DNA from: Methylophaga sp.
Lineage (GTDB): Bacteria > Pseudomonadota > Gammaproteobacteria > Nitrosococcales > Methylophagaceae
Length of the DNA stretch: 36,310 nucleotides
Direction: 5' to 3'
NCBI GenBank assembly: GCA_002733715.2
Contig: NVWQ02000018.1
Span: 1 to 36,310, forward strand
Shown here: positions 15,440-25,555 of the stretch, in pieces
Position numbering within the stretch: the first letter of the stretch is position 1
How the letters are laid out: every line of letters starts with the position of its first letter
Program-made: the position numbers and the translations under genes
The notes under the pieces: model-generated
What the model saw: only the letters and a program-made list of their open reading frames with translations
Databases searched by the model: none
What the model was told of the DNA's origin: nothing

Positions 15440-17086
15440 ATGGCGATTTCAGATGAAACATTAATCAAAGCAGGCGTGAACACGGGCTTAATTGAAGTAC
15501 CCGTATTAGAACGATTGCGCATTGATGCGCGCCGCCAACGTACGGCCATATTGCCTTTGATCTTAGCGCAATATCGCTTTCCTACTTCAGCTTTATATCG
15601 TGCTGTGGCAGAGGTGAATGGGCTAGATTACATTGATCTGAGTAGCCGTAAACCTCATGCTGATCTGCTTAAAAAAGTGCCAGCCAACCTTATTAAACGA
15701 AAACAATTATTACCCATTATTGATGGCGATAGCGCGCAGTTAGTTATCTCCGATCCCAAAGATCGCGGCACGATTGACTCTGTTTTAAGATTACTAGGAA
15801 CAAATTTACCTTTAGTCATGGCTGATGTACAAGTGTTACGCCTAATGATTGAGCGTGCACTACCGAGCACGGCATCAAGCGATTCTGAAAACACAGCTGA
15901 AGATGAAATAGATCTCGTTGAGCTATTAGACTTGATTATCCGTGAGGCTTACCTCAACCAAGCATCAGATATCCATTTTGTTACTGAAGAAGAAGGGTTG
16001 AGAGTACGATTAAGAATTGACGGTAAATTACGCGACCACCCTATTGATGCCAATGCATCCGTGGCGGCAGGGTTAGTTTCTCGTGTCAAAGTGTTATCCG
16101 GTTTAGATATTGCTGAAACTCGCCAACCACAAGATGGTGGTTTTTCTTATCATTTGGCGCCCCCTATTGATCGTGAATTTAATGTGCGTGTAGCCACAGC
16201 ACCAACGCGTTTAGGCGAACGTATTACCATGCGTTTATTAGGGCAAGAATCCGGCGGCTTAAGTTTAACTGATTTAGGCATGTTAGCTAACGATCTTGAC
16301 CGCTTTAAGACTACTATTAAAAAACCGTATGGATTAATCTTACTCACCGGCCCTACAGGTAGCGGAAAATCAACCACTCTCTTTGCAGCTTTGCAAGAAA
16401 TCAATGATCCCGAAATAAATATCATGACAGTTGAAAATCCGATTGAGTATGTGATGGAAGGCGTATCGCAAATTCAAACGGGGCATAAAATCAGCTTTGC
16501 GGATGCATTGCGATCATTATTACGTCATGATCCTGATGTGTTAATGGTGGGTGAGATACGTGATCATGAAACGGCGGATGTATCAGTAAAAGCCGCGATG
16601 ACAGGTCACCTTGTTTTTTCTACACTGCATACCAATAATGCCGTTAGTGCCGTTACACGTCTTATTGATATTGGCTGTGAACCTTTTTTAATTGGGTCAA
16701 CACTCACCGCTGTTATCGCACAACGATTAGTGCGTCGCTTATGCACACATTGCCGAAAATCTCGATTAGCAACAGATGAGGAACGGAATCTATTAGGTGC
16801 GACCGAGGATGACGTTACTATTTTTGATTCGGTGGGTTGCGCTATTTGCCAAGGCAGAGGATTTAGAGGTCGATTAGGCTTATTTGAAACATTTTGGATA
16901 GATGACACGCTTTCACGTTTAATTGCCCAAGGTGCAGACGAAGATAAAATTGAAAAAGAAGCAGGCGACAAGCTGCAATTTATGTGGGAAGACGGCTGTC
17001 AAAAAGTGCTGAACGGCATGACCACCTTAGATGAGCTTCAAAATGTAGCCATTCATAAGACGCATGCTATGATTGAGGCGCACTAA
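15440..17086 (+). CDS. GspE/PilB-type assembly ATPase
   Basis: This 548-residue hexameric ATPase would power pseudopilus extension. The N1 domain (1-140) is of the T2SSE type but lacks a good MshEN motif. The catalytic part shows Walker A GPTGSGKS (304-311), the Asp box IMTVENPIEY (328-337), Walker B VLMVGEIRD (367-375) and the His box TGHLVFSTLHTNN (388-400). A zinc-type Cys4 set, C435/C438 and C467/C470, ends with the GRGFRGR motif typical of extension ATPases rather than PilT. AGGA about seven bases before ATG 15440 sets the start. No retraction ATPase is present in the window. Confidence 0.95.
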   Translation: MAISDETLIKAGVNTGLIEVPVLERLRIDARRQRTAILPLILAQYRFPTSALYRAVAEVNGLDYIDLSSRKPHADLLKKVPANLIKRKQLLPIIDGDSAQLVISDPKDRGTIDSVLRLLGTNLPLVMADVQVLRLMIERALPSTASSDSENTAEDEIDLVELLDLIIREAYLNQASDIHFVTEEEGLRVRLRIDGKLRDHPIDANASVAAGLVSRVKVLSGLDIAETRQPQDGGFSYHLAPPIDREFNVRVATAPTRLGERITMRLLGQESGGLSLTDLGMLANDLDRFKTTIKKPYGLILLTGPTGSGKSTTLFAALQEINDPEINIMTVENPIEYVMEGVSQIQTGHKISFADALRSLLRHDPDVLMVGEIRDHETADVSVKAAMTGHLVFSTLHTNNAVSAVTRLIDIGCEPFLIGSTLTAVIAQRLVRRLCTHCRKSRLATDEERNLLGATEDDVTIFDSVGCAICQGRGFRGRLGLFETFWIDDTLSRLIAQGADEDKIEKEAGDKLQFMWEDGCQKVLNGMTTLDELQNVAIHKTHAMIEAH

Positions 17087-17087
17087 T

Positions 17088-18308
17088 ATGGCTCTTTTTG
17101 CCTATACCGCATTGACCTCTTCGGGTGGAGAACTGTCAGGAAAACAACAAGCAGACGACATGGCTACTGCGGCAAACGCTTTACGGGAACGCGGTTTACG
17201 TGTTCTTGAAATAAAAGCAGCACGGGGAAGCTCTGGCTTTTTAGGTCAAGAAAATGTATCCGATTGGTTCGCTTCGCAACGTTCGGTTTCGCCCTCTTCT
17301 TTAGTCTTTTTCTTTCGTCAAATGGCCTTTATGTTACGTGCTGGCTTGCCGATATTACAGGCTCTCGAATTAGCAAAAACGCAAATGTCGAATGCACGCC
17401 TAAGGCTTGTTCTTAAACTCATGTTAAAAGATATTGAGTCAGGCACGGCACTCTCCTTAGCGTTAAAAAAACACAAAGATGTTTTTTCAAACATGGTCAT
17501 TAACCTTATTTTTGCCGGTGAAAACACGGGTAACCTTGATGAAATCATGGAACGGCTTGCGATTCATTTAGAAAAAAAAGCAGCCATTCGCGCCCAAATG
17601 ATTAATGCCATGATTTATCCTTCGGTGGTTTTGGTGGCTGCAATTGGTGTGGGTGCATTTATGACACTCAATATCATACCCAAATTTGCTGAGTTTTTAC
17701 TTGCGCAGGGCAGAGTCTTGCCTGCGTCAACCCAAGCGCTTATCGATACCTCTGCATTTGTACAAAAAAATGGACTCTATATTGTGGGCGCCGCCATTGC
17801 AGTGATTGTGCTTATTTTACTTATCTACCAAATTAAGCGTGGCCGTTACCTCATTGATAGTCTTTTACTTCGCGTACCCATCTTCGGCGGCATGATTACA
17901 ACCAGTTCAATGGCTCAAATGACATGGGGCTTATCAACCTTATTACGCAGTGGCGTAACGGTCTTTGACGCGTTGAATATCACAGCTGGCCTTATAAAAA
18001 ATCGTGTTTATGTTGATCTACTAATGCGTGGATCTGATCTTGTTTTAACAGGTAAAGATATGGTCAGTAGCTTGCAACATCCGCAAATGCCTCCCTTAGT
18101 ATTGCAAATGATAACTGTCGGTGAAAAAACAGGGAGTCTTGACCGAATATTGCAAGAGTTAGGAAGCTATTATCAACAGTTATTAGAAATTGCCGTCAAG
18201 CGATTATCTGCACTGATTGAACCCGCAATGATTCTATTTATCGGTGGCATGGTTGGCTTTGTTTATTATGCTTTTTTCCAAGCACTCTTTTCCTTGGTCG
18301 GAGGTTAA
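17088..18308 (+). CDS. GspF/PilC-type inner-membrane platform protein
   Basis: ATG 17088 (MALFAYTALTSSGGE) is the normal family start and lies one base after the ATPase stop, with GAGG nine bases upstream. An upstream TTG at 17073 would overlap the ATPase gene and is not needed. The 406-residue product has the two GspF repeats: FFRQMAFMLRAGLPILQALE in the first and MTWGLSTLLRSGVTVFDALN in the second. Membrane segments lie near the middle (PSVVLVAAIGVGAFMTLNII, GLYIVGAAIAVIVLILLIY) and at the C-terminus (MILFIGGMVGFVYYAFFQAL). It anchors the ATPase and feeds pilin subunits into the growing fibre. Confidence 0.95.
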   Translation: MALFAYTALTSSGGELSGKQQADDMATAANALRERGLRVLEIKAARGSSGFLGQENVSDWFASQRSVSPSSLVFFFRQMAFMLRAGLPILQALELAKTQMSNARLRLVLKLMLKDIESGTALSLALKKHKDVFSNMVINLIFAGENTGNLDEIMERLAIHLEKKAAIRAQMINAMIYPSVVLVAAIGVGAFMTLNIIPKFAEFLLAQGRVLPASTQALIDTSAFVQKNGLYIVGAAIAVIVLILLIYQIKRGRYLIDSLLLRVPIFGGMITTSSMAQMTWGLSTLLRSGVTVFDALNITAGLIKNRVYVDLLMRGSDLVLTGKDMVSSLQHPQMPPLVLQMITVGEKTGSLDRILQELGSYYQQLLEIAVKRLSALIEPAMILFIGGMVGFVYYAFFQALFSLVGG

Positions 18309-18310
18309 AA

Positions 18311-18757
18311 ATGGTACTTAAAATTACACTTTCTATTGTACTTACTTTACTGTACAGCTTGCCCTTAACATCCTTAGCCGCTGGGCAAGAAAATAACCCT
18401 TATTTCCAAAGAAATAGTAGTATCTCACCCCAGACAATCCGCGACCCCTTTACACCAAGCGGTTTAATGTTTGAGGTGGCCAGTAAATCTTCAGTGTTCA
18501 ACAACAAGGGCTTTACCAGTGCACCCGGTAATTCGCCTATTCCGAAAATGCGATTGCGAGGTTTTATTGATCAGAATCAAAAATCTCCCCTGGCACTGCT
18601 TGAAGTAGCAGGCGCCAGAACCTATTTAGTTCGTGAAGGTGATGATATTAATATCGATCCTTCTCAACCCAATAGCGTTATCCGCATTACTAAAATAACC
18701 CGTCAAAGTATCACCGTAGAAACGGGATTACTTGGCGCTATTCGAGTTCAAAGATAA
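18311..18757 (+). CDS. PilP/MshK-like periplasmic link protein
   Basis: This 148-residue protein has a signal peptide (ITLSIVLTLLYSLPLTSLAA) and starts two bases after the GspF stop, with GGAGG in the overlap. The short N-terminal motif RDPFTPSG and the small beta domain (MRLRGFIDQ, ALLEVAGARTYLVREGDDI, ITVETGLLGAIRV) match the PilP/GspC homology region, which bridges the inner-membrane complex and the secretin N0 domain. It lacks a transmembrane anchor of the GspC type and has no lipobox. Confidence 0.75.
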   Translation: MVLKITLSIVLTLLYSLPLTSLAAGQENNPYFQRNSSISPQTIRDPFTPSGLMFEVASKSSVFNNKGFTSAPGNSPIPKMRLRGFIDQNQKSPLALLEVAGARTYLVREGDDINIDPSQPNSVIRITKITRQSITVETGLLGAIRVQR

Positions 18758-18763
18758 TACACC

Positions 18764-20740
18764 ATGAAAAAAATGTGCTCTGTTACCTACTTGTTATTCT
18801 TTTATATTGCTAGTTTTTCTGCATTTGCTGGTAACCAAATAAAAGAACTTGAATTTGCTGATACACAATTAACGGATGTCATTCGAACTTTATCCGAATT
18901 ATCGAACAGCAATGTCATCGCTACTCCCGCGGCGACTAAAAATAAGGTCACTATCCGTCTGAGAAATGTCTCGGTGCTTGATGCTATAAAATCGATTAGC
19001 CGCATTACCAATTTATGGTACCGCTATGATGATGATACCAAGACCTACCGCATTATGACCCGTGAAGAATATGGTAAGGATTTAATCATCCGAGAGAGTG
19101 AGAATATTGAGGTATTCCATCTACTCAATGCCAATGTACAAATCATTGCTCAAGCTATTCAAGACTTATATGGTAATCGCGTTATTTTATCTTTGGGACG
19201 CGCTGCCGGCCAGTCTGGGAAAAATGTAGGATCGAGTAATGCGAGACGTGGTGGCGGTGGCGTTAGAAACTCAAGATCGACAGCAGGAAGGGCGAACCGT
19301 TCTAACCGAGCTAATCGCCGTAATTCCGGTGCTGCTGGCGCGTTTGCCACCGGTGGCAACCAATTATTATCGTCTCGAGATCTGACTGTTGACCAAATTG
19401 AACAACTTTCTTCTAGCCTAGAAGGGCAAACAGTCAATACAGAAATCCTACAACAAGTTACCGTTAATGCCCAACCTATTTATATTACGGTGAATAATGA
19501 ACATAGTATGATTATCGTTCGTACTGATGATCAAAAAGTACTTAAATCCATTGATTCATTAATCAACAAAATGGATATTCCAATTCCACAAGTCATGTTA
19601 GAAATGAAGATCCTTAACATCACACTAGGTGAAGATTTTAATTCCATTTTTAATTTTGAGTTACAGCCCAGCGGCGGAAACCAATCTCTACAACCTATCA
19701 AAATAGGCAATAATGCGTTATTAAATAGTGGTTCTTATATTTATGAATTTTTAAATTCTAGGCTTCGAGCCAATATTGAGTTTCTAGAACAAAACAAACG
19801 GATAAAAGTACTATCCAATCCGATGGTTTTAGCCTCAAATCATCGACAAGCTGAGTTATTTATTGGTGAAGAAAGCTTGTTAACACGTGGCTTTATCTTT
19901 AATCCTGCCGTTATTACTAATGGAGTGGTTGTCTCTCCTTCCTATGTCGAAACTGAAACAGAAGTACAAGAAATTGGTATCACCTTACGTATCACACCTC
20001 GTATTAACGCCGATGGCACAGTGGCACTAGATCTAGAACAAGAAAACTCGACACTCAAACCAGGCGGCGCAACACTTCCAATTTCAGATGGCGCAGGAAG
20101 TGTACTGAACTTGCCCATTGATACTGTGGAAACTGCAAGGCTGACAGGAACCGTTGTAGCCCGAGATAATCTCACCGTTGCGGTGGGTGGTTTAATTCGC
20201 AATAGTAAAGTTAATAATGAGAAGAAGGTGCCTATATTATCGGAAATACCTGTAATAGGACGCATCTTCAGAACAACCATTGAAAGTGAGCAGAATACTG
20301 AGACGGTATTACTCATTACACCTCATATTCTTAATAAGCCGCAAGATAGTGAGAAGCTACGCCAAGCCGATAATCAATTTTATCAATCCTATAACGATGG
20401 CTTTCCTGATCTTGCACCCTTTCCCAATAAGTTTATAGATAAAGAACCATTATCATCATCCAATAACAAAGCTAACAAAAGTCAGAAGGTTTATCTGGAA
20501 ATGAGTCAATATGCTGCTGATACTATTCGTATCGCTGAGATTGATCGCAAGCTAGATCCTAAATATTTTCCCGACAAAGTAAAACGTGTTGCCGTCACAA
20601 ATTTATTTGATAACAATCAAATAAAAGTGATGCCTTTAGCAAGCTGGAACCGTGGAGGCATGTATGTAACCGCTGTAGAGTTAGTCAATAAAGCGAACTC
20701 AACCTTGCCTGTTGATTATAAAAAAATAAAAGGAAAATGA
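18764..20740 (+). CDS. Type II/IV secretin with extra C-terminal domain
   Basis: This 658-residue outer-membrane secretin has a signal peptide to about residue 22, an N0/STN domain (LEFADTQLTDVIRTLSELSN), an N1 domain (VFHLLNANVQIIAQAI), and then a flexible insert rich in Arg, Asn and Gly (about 155-198). The core secretin (about 275-522) includes VMLEMKILNITLGEDFN, VLSNPMVLASNHRQAELFIG and the signature VAVGGLIRNSKV... VPILSEIPVIGRIFR. Beyond it, residues 575-658 form an added domain (VKRVAVTN, KVMPLASWNRGGMYVTAVEL) that recalls the TraK-like DUF3438 family of conjugative elements. No pilotin gene is visible nearby. Confidence 0.9.
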   Translation: MKKMCSVTYLLFFYIASFSAFAGNQIKELEFADTQLTDVIRTLSELSNSNVIATPAATKNKVTIRLRNVSVLDAIKSISRITNLWYRYDDDTKTYRIMTREEYGKDLIIRESENIEVFHLLNANVQIIAQAIQDLYGNRVILSLGRAAGQSGKNVGSSNARRGGGGVRNSRSTAGRANRSNRANRRNSGAAGAFATGGNQLLSSRDLTVDQIEQLSSSLEGQTVNTEILQQVTVNAQPIYITVNNEHSMIIVRTDDQKVLKSIDSLINKMDIPIPQVMLEMKILNITLGEDFNSIFNFELQPSGGNQSLQPIKIGNNALLNSGSYIYEFLNSRLRANIEFLEQNKRIKVLSNPMVLASNHRQAELFIGEESLLTRGFIFNPAVITNGVVVSPSYVETETEVQEIGITLRITPRINADGTVALDLEQENSTLKPGGATLPISDGAGSVLNLPIDTVETARLTGTVVARDNLTVAVGGLIRNSKVNNEKKVPILSEIPVIGRIFRTTIESEQNTETVLLITPHILNKPQDSEKLRQADNQFYQSYNDGFPDLAPFPNKFIDKEPLSSSNNKANKSQKVYLEMSQYAADTIRIAEIDRKLDPKYFPDKVKRVAVTNLFDNNQIKVMPLASWNRGGMYVTAVELVNKANSTLPVDYKKIKGK

Positions 20741-20856
20741 TTAGCTTCTTCGGTTGAAAATAGTCTGTTAGCACGACGAGGACAGGCTAATGATTCAACC
20801 TTTATGTATCTTGTGTCCGTATTGCCTTTTGATGAAACTATTGCGAGCATTCAATA

Positions 20857-21981
20857 ATGAGAGGGCTAATCATCATCGCTTCAGCCGCACTGCTTTCAAT
20901 AAAAGCCGTCACTGCCGCCCCGACATTGCAGATGCACGTGTTCGATGACGAGCAATTGATAATACACTCGACCGAGCAACAGCTCTCACAAACCAACATA
21001 GAGCAATCACCTGCCCGTAAACATCGCTTGCAAACACATGTTTTTGAGCCTAGCGATAATTTACTAGAGCAATACCATGCCATGCCGGCTGATACAGCTA
21101 ACAACCTTGAAAATAAAACACCCATTTTACAATACCAACGTGCTGAGTTGTATGCCTCAACAGGTTATCGTAAAGATGAGTTAAATTGGTCCATTTCTGG
21201 TTTGAATGGTACGCCAAATATTTTGTCTGAACTAGAATGGGAAGATATTGAAATTGCTACTGTCAACGTAGGAACAACACTCTATTTTCAACCCAATTGG
21301 CTACTCAATGTTGATTTCACATATGGCCATATTTTTGATGGTGACAATCAAGACTCTGATTACTTAGGAAATAATAGAACACTGGAATTTTCACGTTCAA
21401 ATAACAGTGCAGATAAAGGTAGTGTTATAGACGGCAGCATTCATGCTGGCTACCAATGGTTAGCAATGAGTAATCAACAGAAAAAGATTTATTTGATACC
21501 TAAAATAGGTTTCTCTTATCATGCCCAATTTTTCAATATAACGGATGGTTTCCAAACCATCCCTGCTTTAGGTGCTTTTTCAGGGCTTGATTCTAATTAT
21601 GATGCCACTTGGTATGGACCATGGCTAGGTCTAGAAAGCGAATTTGTCATAGGTAAAAGCCTAAGCCTAGGGCTAAACTTTGAATATCATTATGCTTTTT
21701 ATGATGCAACGGCTAATTGGAATTTACGCTCAGACTTTGCTCATCCAGAAAGTTTCACTCATGAAGCCGAGGGCTATGGCTTAGTGGGTAATGTTAATGC
21801 TAGATATCGGTTAAATAACGATCTATCACTTAATTTCTCGATAAATTATCAAGATTGGCAAGCCAACCGTAATGGTGTTGATAAAACATTTTTCTCTGAT
21901 GGTTCATCGCTTAAAACAGGCTTTAACGGTGTGAATTGGAATTCTTTTGGCGCTAATATTGGCTTGGCTTATCAGTTTTAA
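20857..21981 (+). CDS. Omptin-like outer-membrane beta-barrel protein
   Basis: This 374-residue protein has a signal peptide (LIIIASAALLSIKAVTA-A) and an unstructured N-terminal stretch of about 75 residues. A barrel of alternating strands then ends in an aromatic residue (IGLAYQF). The block ELNWSISGLNGTPNILSELE and the tyrosine-rich strands resemble the omptin / Protochlamydia outer-membrane-protein group. The paired aspartate and Asp/His catalytic residues of true omptins are not evident, so protease activity is doubtful. It follows the secretin by 116 bases on the same strand and may belong to the same system, for example as an outer-membrane partner or substrate. Confidence 0.65.
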   Translation: MRGLIIIASAALLSIKAVTAAPTLQMHVFDDEQLIIHSTEQQLSQTNIEQSPARKHRLQTHVFEPSDNLLEQYHAMPADTANNLENKTPILQYQRAELYASTGYRKDELNWSISGLNGTPNILSELEWEDIEIATVNVGTTLYFQPNWLLNVDFTYGHIFDGDNQDSDYLGNNRTLEFSRSNNSADKGSVIDGSIHAGYQWLAMSNQQKKIYLIPKIGFSYHAQFFNITDGFQTIPALGAFSGLDSNYDATWYGPWLGLESEFVIGKSLSLGLNFEYHYAFYDATANWNLRSDFAHPESFTHEAEGYGLVGNVNARYRLNNDLSLNFSINYQDWQANRNGVDKTFFSDGSSLKTGFNGVNWNSFGANIGLAYQF

Positions 21982-22459
<478 letters not shown>

Positions 22460-22469
22460 TATACCCAAA

Positions 22470-22502
22470 TAAAAAAACTGCGATATTGATAAACAATACC
22501 GC
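22470..22502 (-). terminator. Likely terminator of the pepSY2 transcript
   Basis: GCGATATTG (22480-22488) and CAATACCGC (22494-22502) form a stem with one mismatch. Seven A bases to the left give a U run on the minus strand. It lies about 50 bases after the pepSY2 stop. Confidence 0.6.
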
Positions 22503-22521
22503 GGCTAAGGGAAAGGAGAAA

Positions 22522-22548
22522 CCTGTATCTTCAAGTATTTTGGGTATA
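22522..22548 (-). repeat. Dispersed TATACCC-type repeat at the 3' end of pepSY2
   Basis: Read on the minus strand it is TATACCCAAAATACTTGAAG followed by ATACAGG. It belongs to the same family as the five copies at 31797-32155. A partial inverted copy (TATACCCAAA) lies at 22460-22469, so the pair brackets the terminator. Confidence 0.55.
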
Positions 22549-22549
22549 A

Positions 22550-23062
22550 CTATTCTAAACCAATCTGCCAAAGCTCTCGGTTAGCTTCAACAATTTCACC
22601 TGTTGTGGCATCAACTTCTACTTTCATTTGCTGGCCGGCAATTTTAGTATCAATATCAAATTCATAGCTAGCCGCACCATTGGCTTCAATTTCATATTCA
22701 ATTTCAACGATAACCCCAGGATAAATAGCCAGTGCTGTTTTACGTGCATCATCTTCACTGACCTTCATCTTAGCTTTGAATAAAGGATGGTTCACATTTT
22801 CAACTTCACGCTCTACTTCAGATACCAAACCTCGATGAGCATTACATTCAACATCCCAGTCCGCACCATCAGTGCCTCGAATGTCGAATTCATACATATG
22901 AGCGCCTTCTTCGTTTTTAAATTCTACTTTTACGATATCACCCGGGCGTTCGTCTAAAGCCGCAGCCATACATTTTTCAAATTGGTGCGGACTATCATTA
23001 TCGGCCATTGCAAAGGGAGATATCGCCATAAACACAATGGAAGCTATTACTGTTTTTTTCAT
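22550..23062 (-). CDS. Periplasmic acidic protein with two PepSY domains (copy 2)
   Basis: This 170-residue paralogue of the PepSY protein at 6364-6912 has a signal peptide [21 protein letters not shown]. The two PepSY units contain [19 protein letters not shown] and [20 protein letters not shown] with [14 protein letters not shown]31 and C73 have the same 42-residue spacing as in copy 1. It is slightly less acidic than copy 1 and contains more histidines. It lies 120 bases downstream of the TonB receptor on the same strand with no terminator that I see between them, so an operon is likely. Role inferred: periplasmic metal buffering or capture after receptor uptake. Confidence 0.85.
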   Translation of the reverse strand: MKKTVIASIVFMAISPFAMADNDSPHQFEKCMAAALDERPGDIVKVEFKNEEGAHMYEFDIRGTDGADWDVECNAHRGLVSEVEREVENVNHPLFKAKMKVSEDDARKTALAIYPGVIVEIEYEIEANGAASYEFDIDTKIAGQQMKVEVDATTGEIVEANRELWQIGLE

Positions 23063-23182
23063 TCTCTGTTCTCTAATTGTTTGTTTGAAAAAAGAAGAGA
23101 CCTTTTAGAATGTACTATCTAAAAGATCTCCTTTGAGTCGTGATTCACTTGTTTTTCAACAGGCTAAGCTCACATAAGCTAA

Positions 23183-25471
23183 TTACATTGAAACTTTGAT
23201 ACCAATCCAGCCGGCACGTGGAGCACCGACACCTTGGAATCGTGGATCAGACATGGCAGGTGTTCTTCCTGGACCACTTCCATCAAATATTTCAGAAGGG
23301 TCACCTAACAAACCAAAGTTAGCGTACTCTTTATCAAACAGATTATTTAGTTTCGCAAAGAATTTGATATTAGATGTCAATTTATAATCAGCATGTAAGT
23401 TAACTAAAGTATAACCAGCCAATCGTCCTAACTGATTAGATTCATCACCTCGGTAATATTGGTTCGAATTAACTAAAGCGTCCCCACCCAATGAAAATTT
23501 TGGCGTAACGGCATAATCAGCTACTAACTTGAAATTATGTGCAGGTATACCTGGGATTCTATCACCTGATTTTACAAGAATATCACCATTACCATCTGCA
23601 TTCGGATGTGCCGGGCTACTTATTTTAAGTGGTGAACGGAATTCAGCATCAACATAAGAATAATTCACTGCCCATGAGAATGCACCCTGATCACCAGAAA
23701 CACCTAACTCGATACCTTGACGGCGTGTTTTACCAATATTGTCGAAGTAGCCTAGGTTACCTGTTGTTCCTCCCGTACTGATAAATAAAATATCATCCTG
23801 ATTTGTGGTAGTAAATAAGCCTGCATTCCATGCAATAGATTGTCCCCAATGACCTCTTAAACCACCCTCCCAACTTTTAGCCACTACTTGATCTAGAGGC
23901 GGATCCGATAAAAATGCATTCGGTAACGTACAAGGATCATTCGGATCAGAACAACCTAATTCAGAAGGCGTTGGTGCACGCGATGATTCGCTATAGCTCA
24001 AGTAAGTCGATGCCATATCATTAAATGCAAAGGTCAAACCTGCTGCAGGGTTAAAGCGGTTAAACTTATGTGTGGCATTAATCGTTGAAGCTGCATCAAG
24101 ATTATCTTTTACTTTAATCTCAGTATTATTGTAGCGACCGCTTAATGTCACAGCTAATCGTTCAGTCAATGATAATGTGTCGGTGAAGAATAGACTATAA
24201 GTACGATTTTTAGTGCTGACATCAACAGCTTCATCTGGAACAAAAATACCCGTGAGGGTTGTTGCCCTAGCATCCGTTAAATCAACTACTTCAACTGATG
24301 CCTGATAGTCACTGCTACCTTTATCATAACTCGCGCCGGTTACAAGCTGATTTTCATAACCCGCAATATCGTTCAAGAAGGTTAATTGTCCCTGTAAGCC
24401 ACCACTACTTTCTTCAATAGAACCACGATTATTAATCGCATCAGCAATCAAAATATTGTTGCCATTTTGGTCGCCTAGTATATTTCCATCATCATCTAGC
24501 AAGAATGTACCATCATCATCAAAGTCTGCCCCATCGCCATTAAAACTGTTTGTTTTATTATTGCGATAATAGGCATTACCTGCCAATTGCAAACTATCAT
24601 TAATCCAGTGGCTTCCTGTTAAATTAAGCAACTGCATTCTGTTTTCAGTGACATCAGGTGAAGTAAATATTGCTCTACGGTTAATATCAATCAACTCAAC
24701 GGGTGCAGGTCCATTACCAATCAAATTATTATTAGAAGCCGTTAAACTTAAATCTAATGTTGATGTCTCACTACGCCAGCTACCATTGGCAAACAGTTGT
24801 TTGACTTCAGATGGGGAGTCATCACGCCAGCCATCTTCTTTAAACCAGTTTCCTGTTACAAAATAGCCTAAGTTACCATCATTGCCACCACTTTCTATTT
24901 CAACAGCACGACGATTAAATGATCCCCAATAACCTTGAATAGAATGACCCGGATTGGTAAAACCATTTTTGCTTTGAATGGATAATGCGCCACCCAGAGT
25001 ATTTAAACCAAACAATGGATTAGAACCCGGCATTAAGTTAATACTCGCGATGGCAGATTGTGGAATGGTATCCCAATGCACATTATCACCAAAAGGAGTA
25101 TTAAGCCGAACACCATCCATATAAACCGCTAAACCTTGTGCCAACCCAAGCAATGGTGAAGCACTAAAGCCACGATATTGCACATCGGGTTGGTAAGGGT
25201 TGTTTTGTGCTGAGTTGATATTGACACTACCTAATGTTCGCGTCATAAAGTCTGTCATATCAAGACTTTGTGATCTTTCTATATCTTCCGCCGTAGCTGT
25301 TTGGACGTTAGTCGCTATCATATCCGCAGGCAAGCCGACACCATGTAGTGGCGTAGTGCCTATAACTTCAATATCTGTTAACTCAATGCTATCTTCTGCT
25401 GCAAATGATGCAGTCGTTATCGTGCTTAGAATAATCAGTGATAAAACTGACCGTTTGTGGGGTAAATTCAT
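23183..25471 (-). CDS. TonB-dependent outer-membrane receptor
   Basis: ATG 25471 is preferred over a TTG nine bases upstream, because GAGAG then has normal spacing. The 762-residue product has a signal peptide ending ASFA-A, a plug domain with a TonB-box-like start (ELTDIEVIG) and QYRGFSASPLLGLAQGLAVY, followed by a 22-strand barrel. The C-terminus has the family pattern FAKLNNLFDKEYANFG, and the chain ends in WIGIKVSM. No FecA-type N-terminal signalling domain is present. An unusually acidic loop (about residues 311-338, with DFDDDGTFLLDDDGNILGDQ) could bind a cation. The substrate is unknown; iron complexes are the default, and lanthanide complexes are possible given the PepSY partner. Confidence 0.9.
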   Translation of the reverse strand: MNLPHKRSVLSLIILSTITTASFAAEDSIELTDIEVIGTTPLHGVGLPADMIATNVQTATAEDIERSQSLDMTDFMTRTLGSVNINSAQNNPYQPDVQYRGFSASPLLGLAQGLAVYMDGVRLNTPFGDNVHWDTIPQSAIASINLMPGSNPLFGLNTLGGALSIQSKNGFTNPGHSIQGYWGSFNRRAVEIESGGNDGNLGYFVTGNWFKEDGWRDDSPSEVKQLFANGSWRSETSTLDLSLTASNNNLIGNGPAPVELIDINRRAIFTSPDVTENRMQLLNLTGSHWINDSLQLAGNAYYRNNKTNSFNGDGADFDDDGTFLLDDDGNILGDQNGNNILIADAINNRGSIEESSGGLQGQLTFLNDIAGYENQLVTGASYDKGSSDYQASVEVVDLTDARATTLTGIFVPDEAVDVSTKNRTYSLFFTDTLSLTERLAVTLSGRYNNTEIKVKDNLDAASTINATHKFNRFNPAAGLTFAFNDMASTYLSYSESSRAPTPSELGCSDPNDPCTLPNAFLSDPPLDQVVAKSWEGGLRGHWGQSIAWNAGLFTTTNQDDILFISTGGTTGNLGYFDNIGKTRRQGIELGVSGDQGAFSWAVNYSYVDAEFRSPLKISSPAHPNADGNGDILVKSGDRIPGIPAHNFKLVADYAVTPKFSLGGDALVNSNQYYRGDESNQLGRLAGYTLVNLHADYKLTSNIKFFAKLNNLFDKEYANFGLLGDPSEIFDGSGPGRTPAMSDPRFQGVGAPRAGWIGIKVSM

Positions 25472-25555
25472 AATCTGCAACTCTCTCGCTCTATATAAAA
25501 TTTTATTATTGTTCGGACGAGCGCGATAATATCAGGATAACTCCCGCCTGCAACT

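Noticed and set aside
15440-15860. MshEN c-di-GMP domain on the GspE-type ATPase
   Set aside because: The N-terminal domain lacks the RLGxxL...LxxxLxxQ pairs. The motif is instead found in the PilM-like protein.
20857-21981. Active omptin protease
   Set aside because: The barrel pattern fits, but the catalytic Asp-Asp and Asp-His pairs are not evident.
25200-25529. Plus-strand ORF antisense to the TonB receptor
   Set aside because: It is a shadow of a well-supported receptor gene, with no ribosome site or family match.
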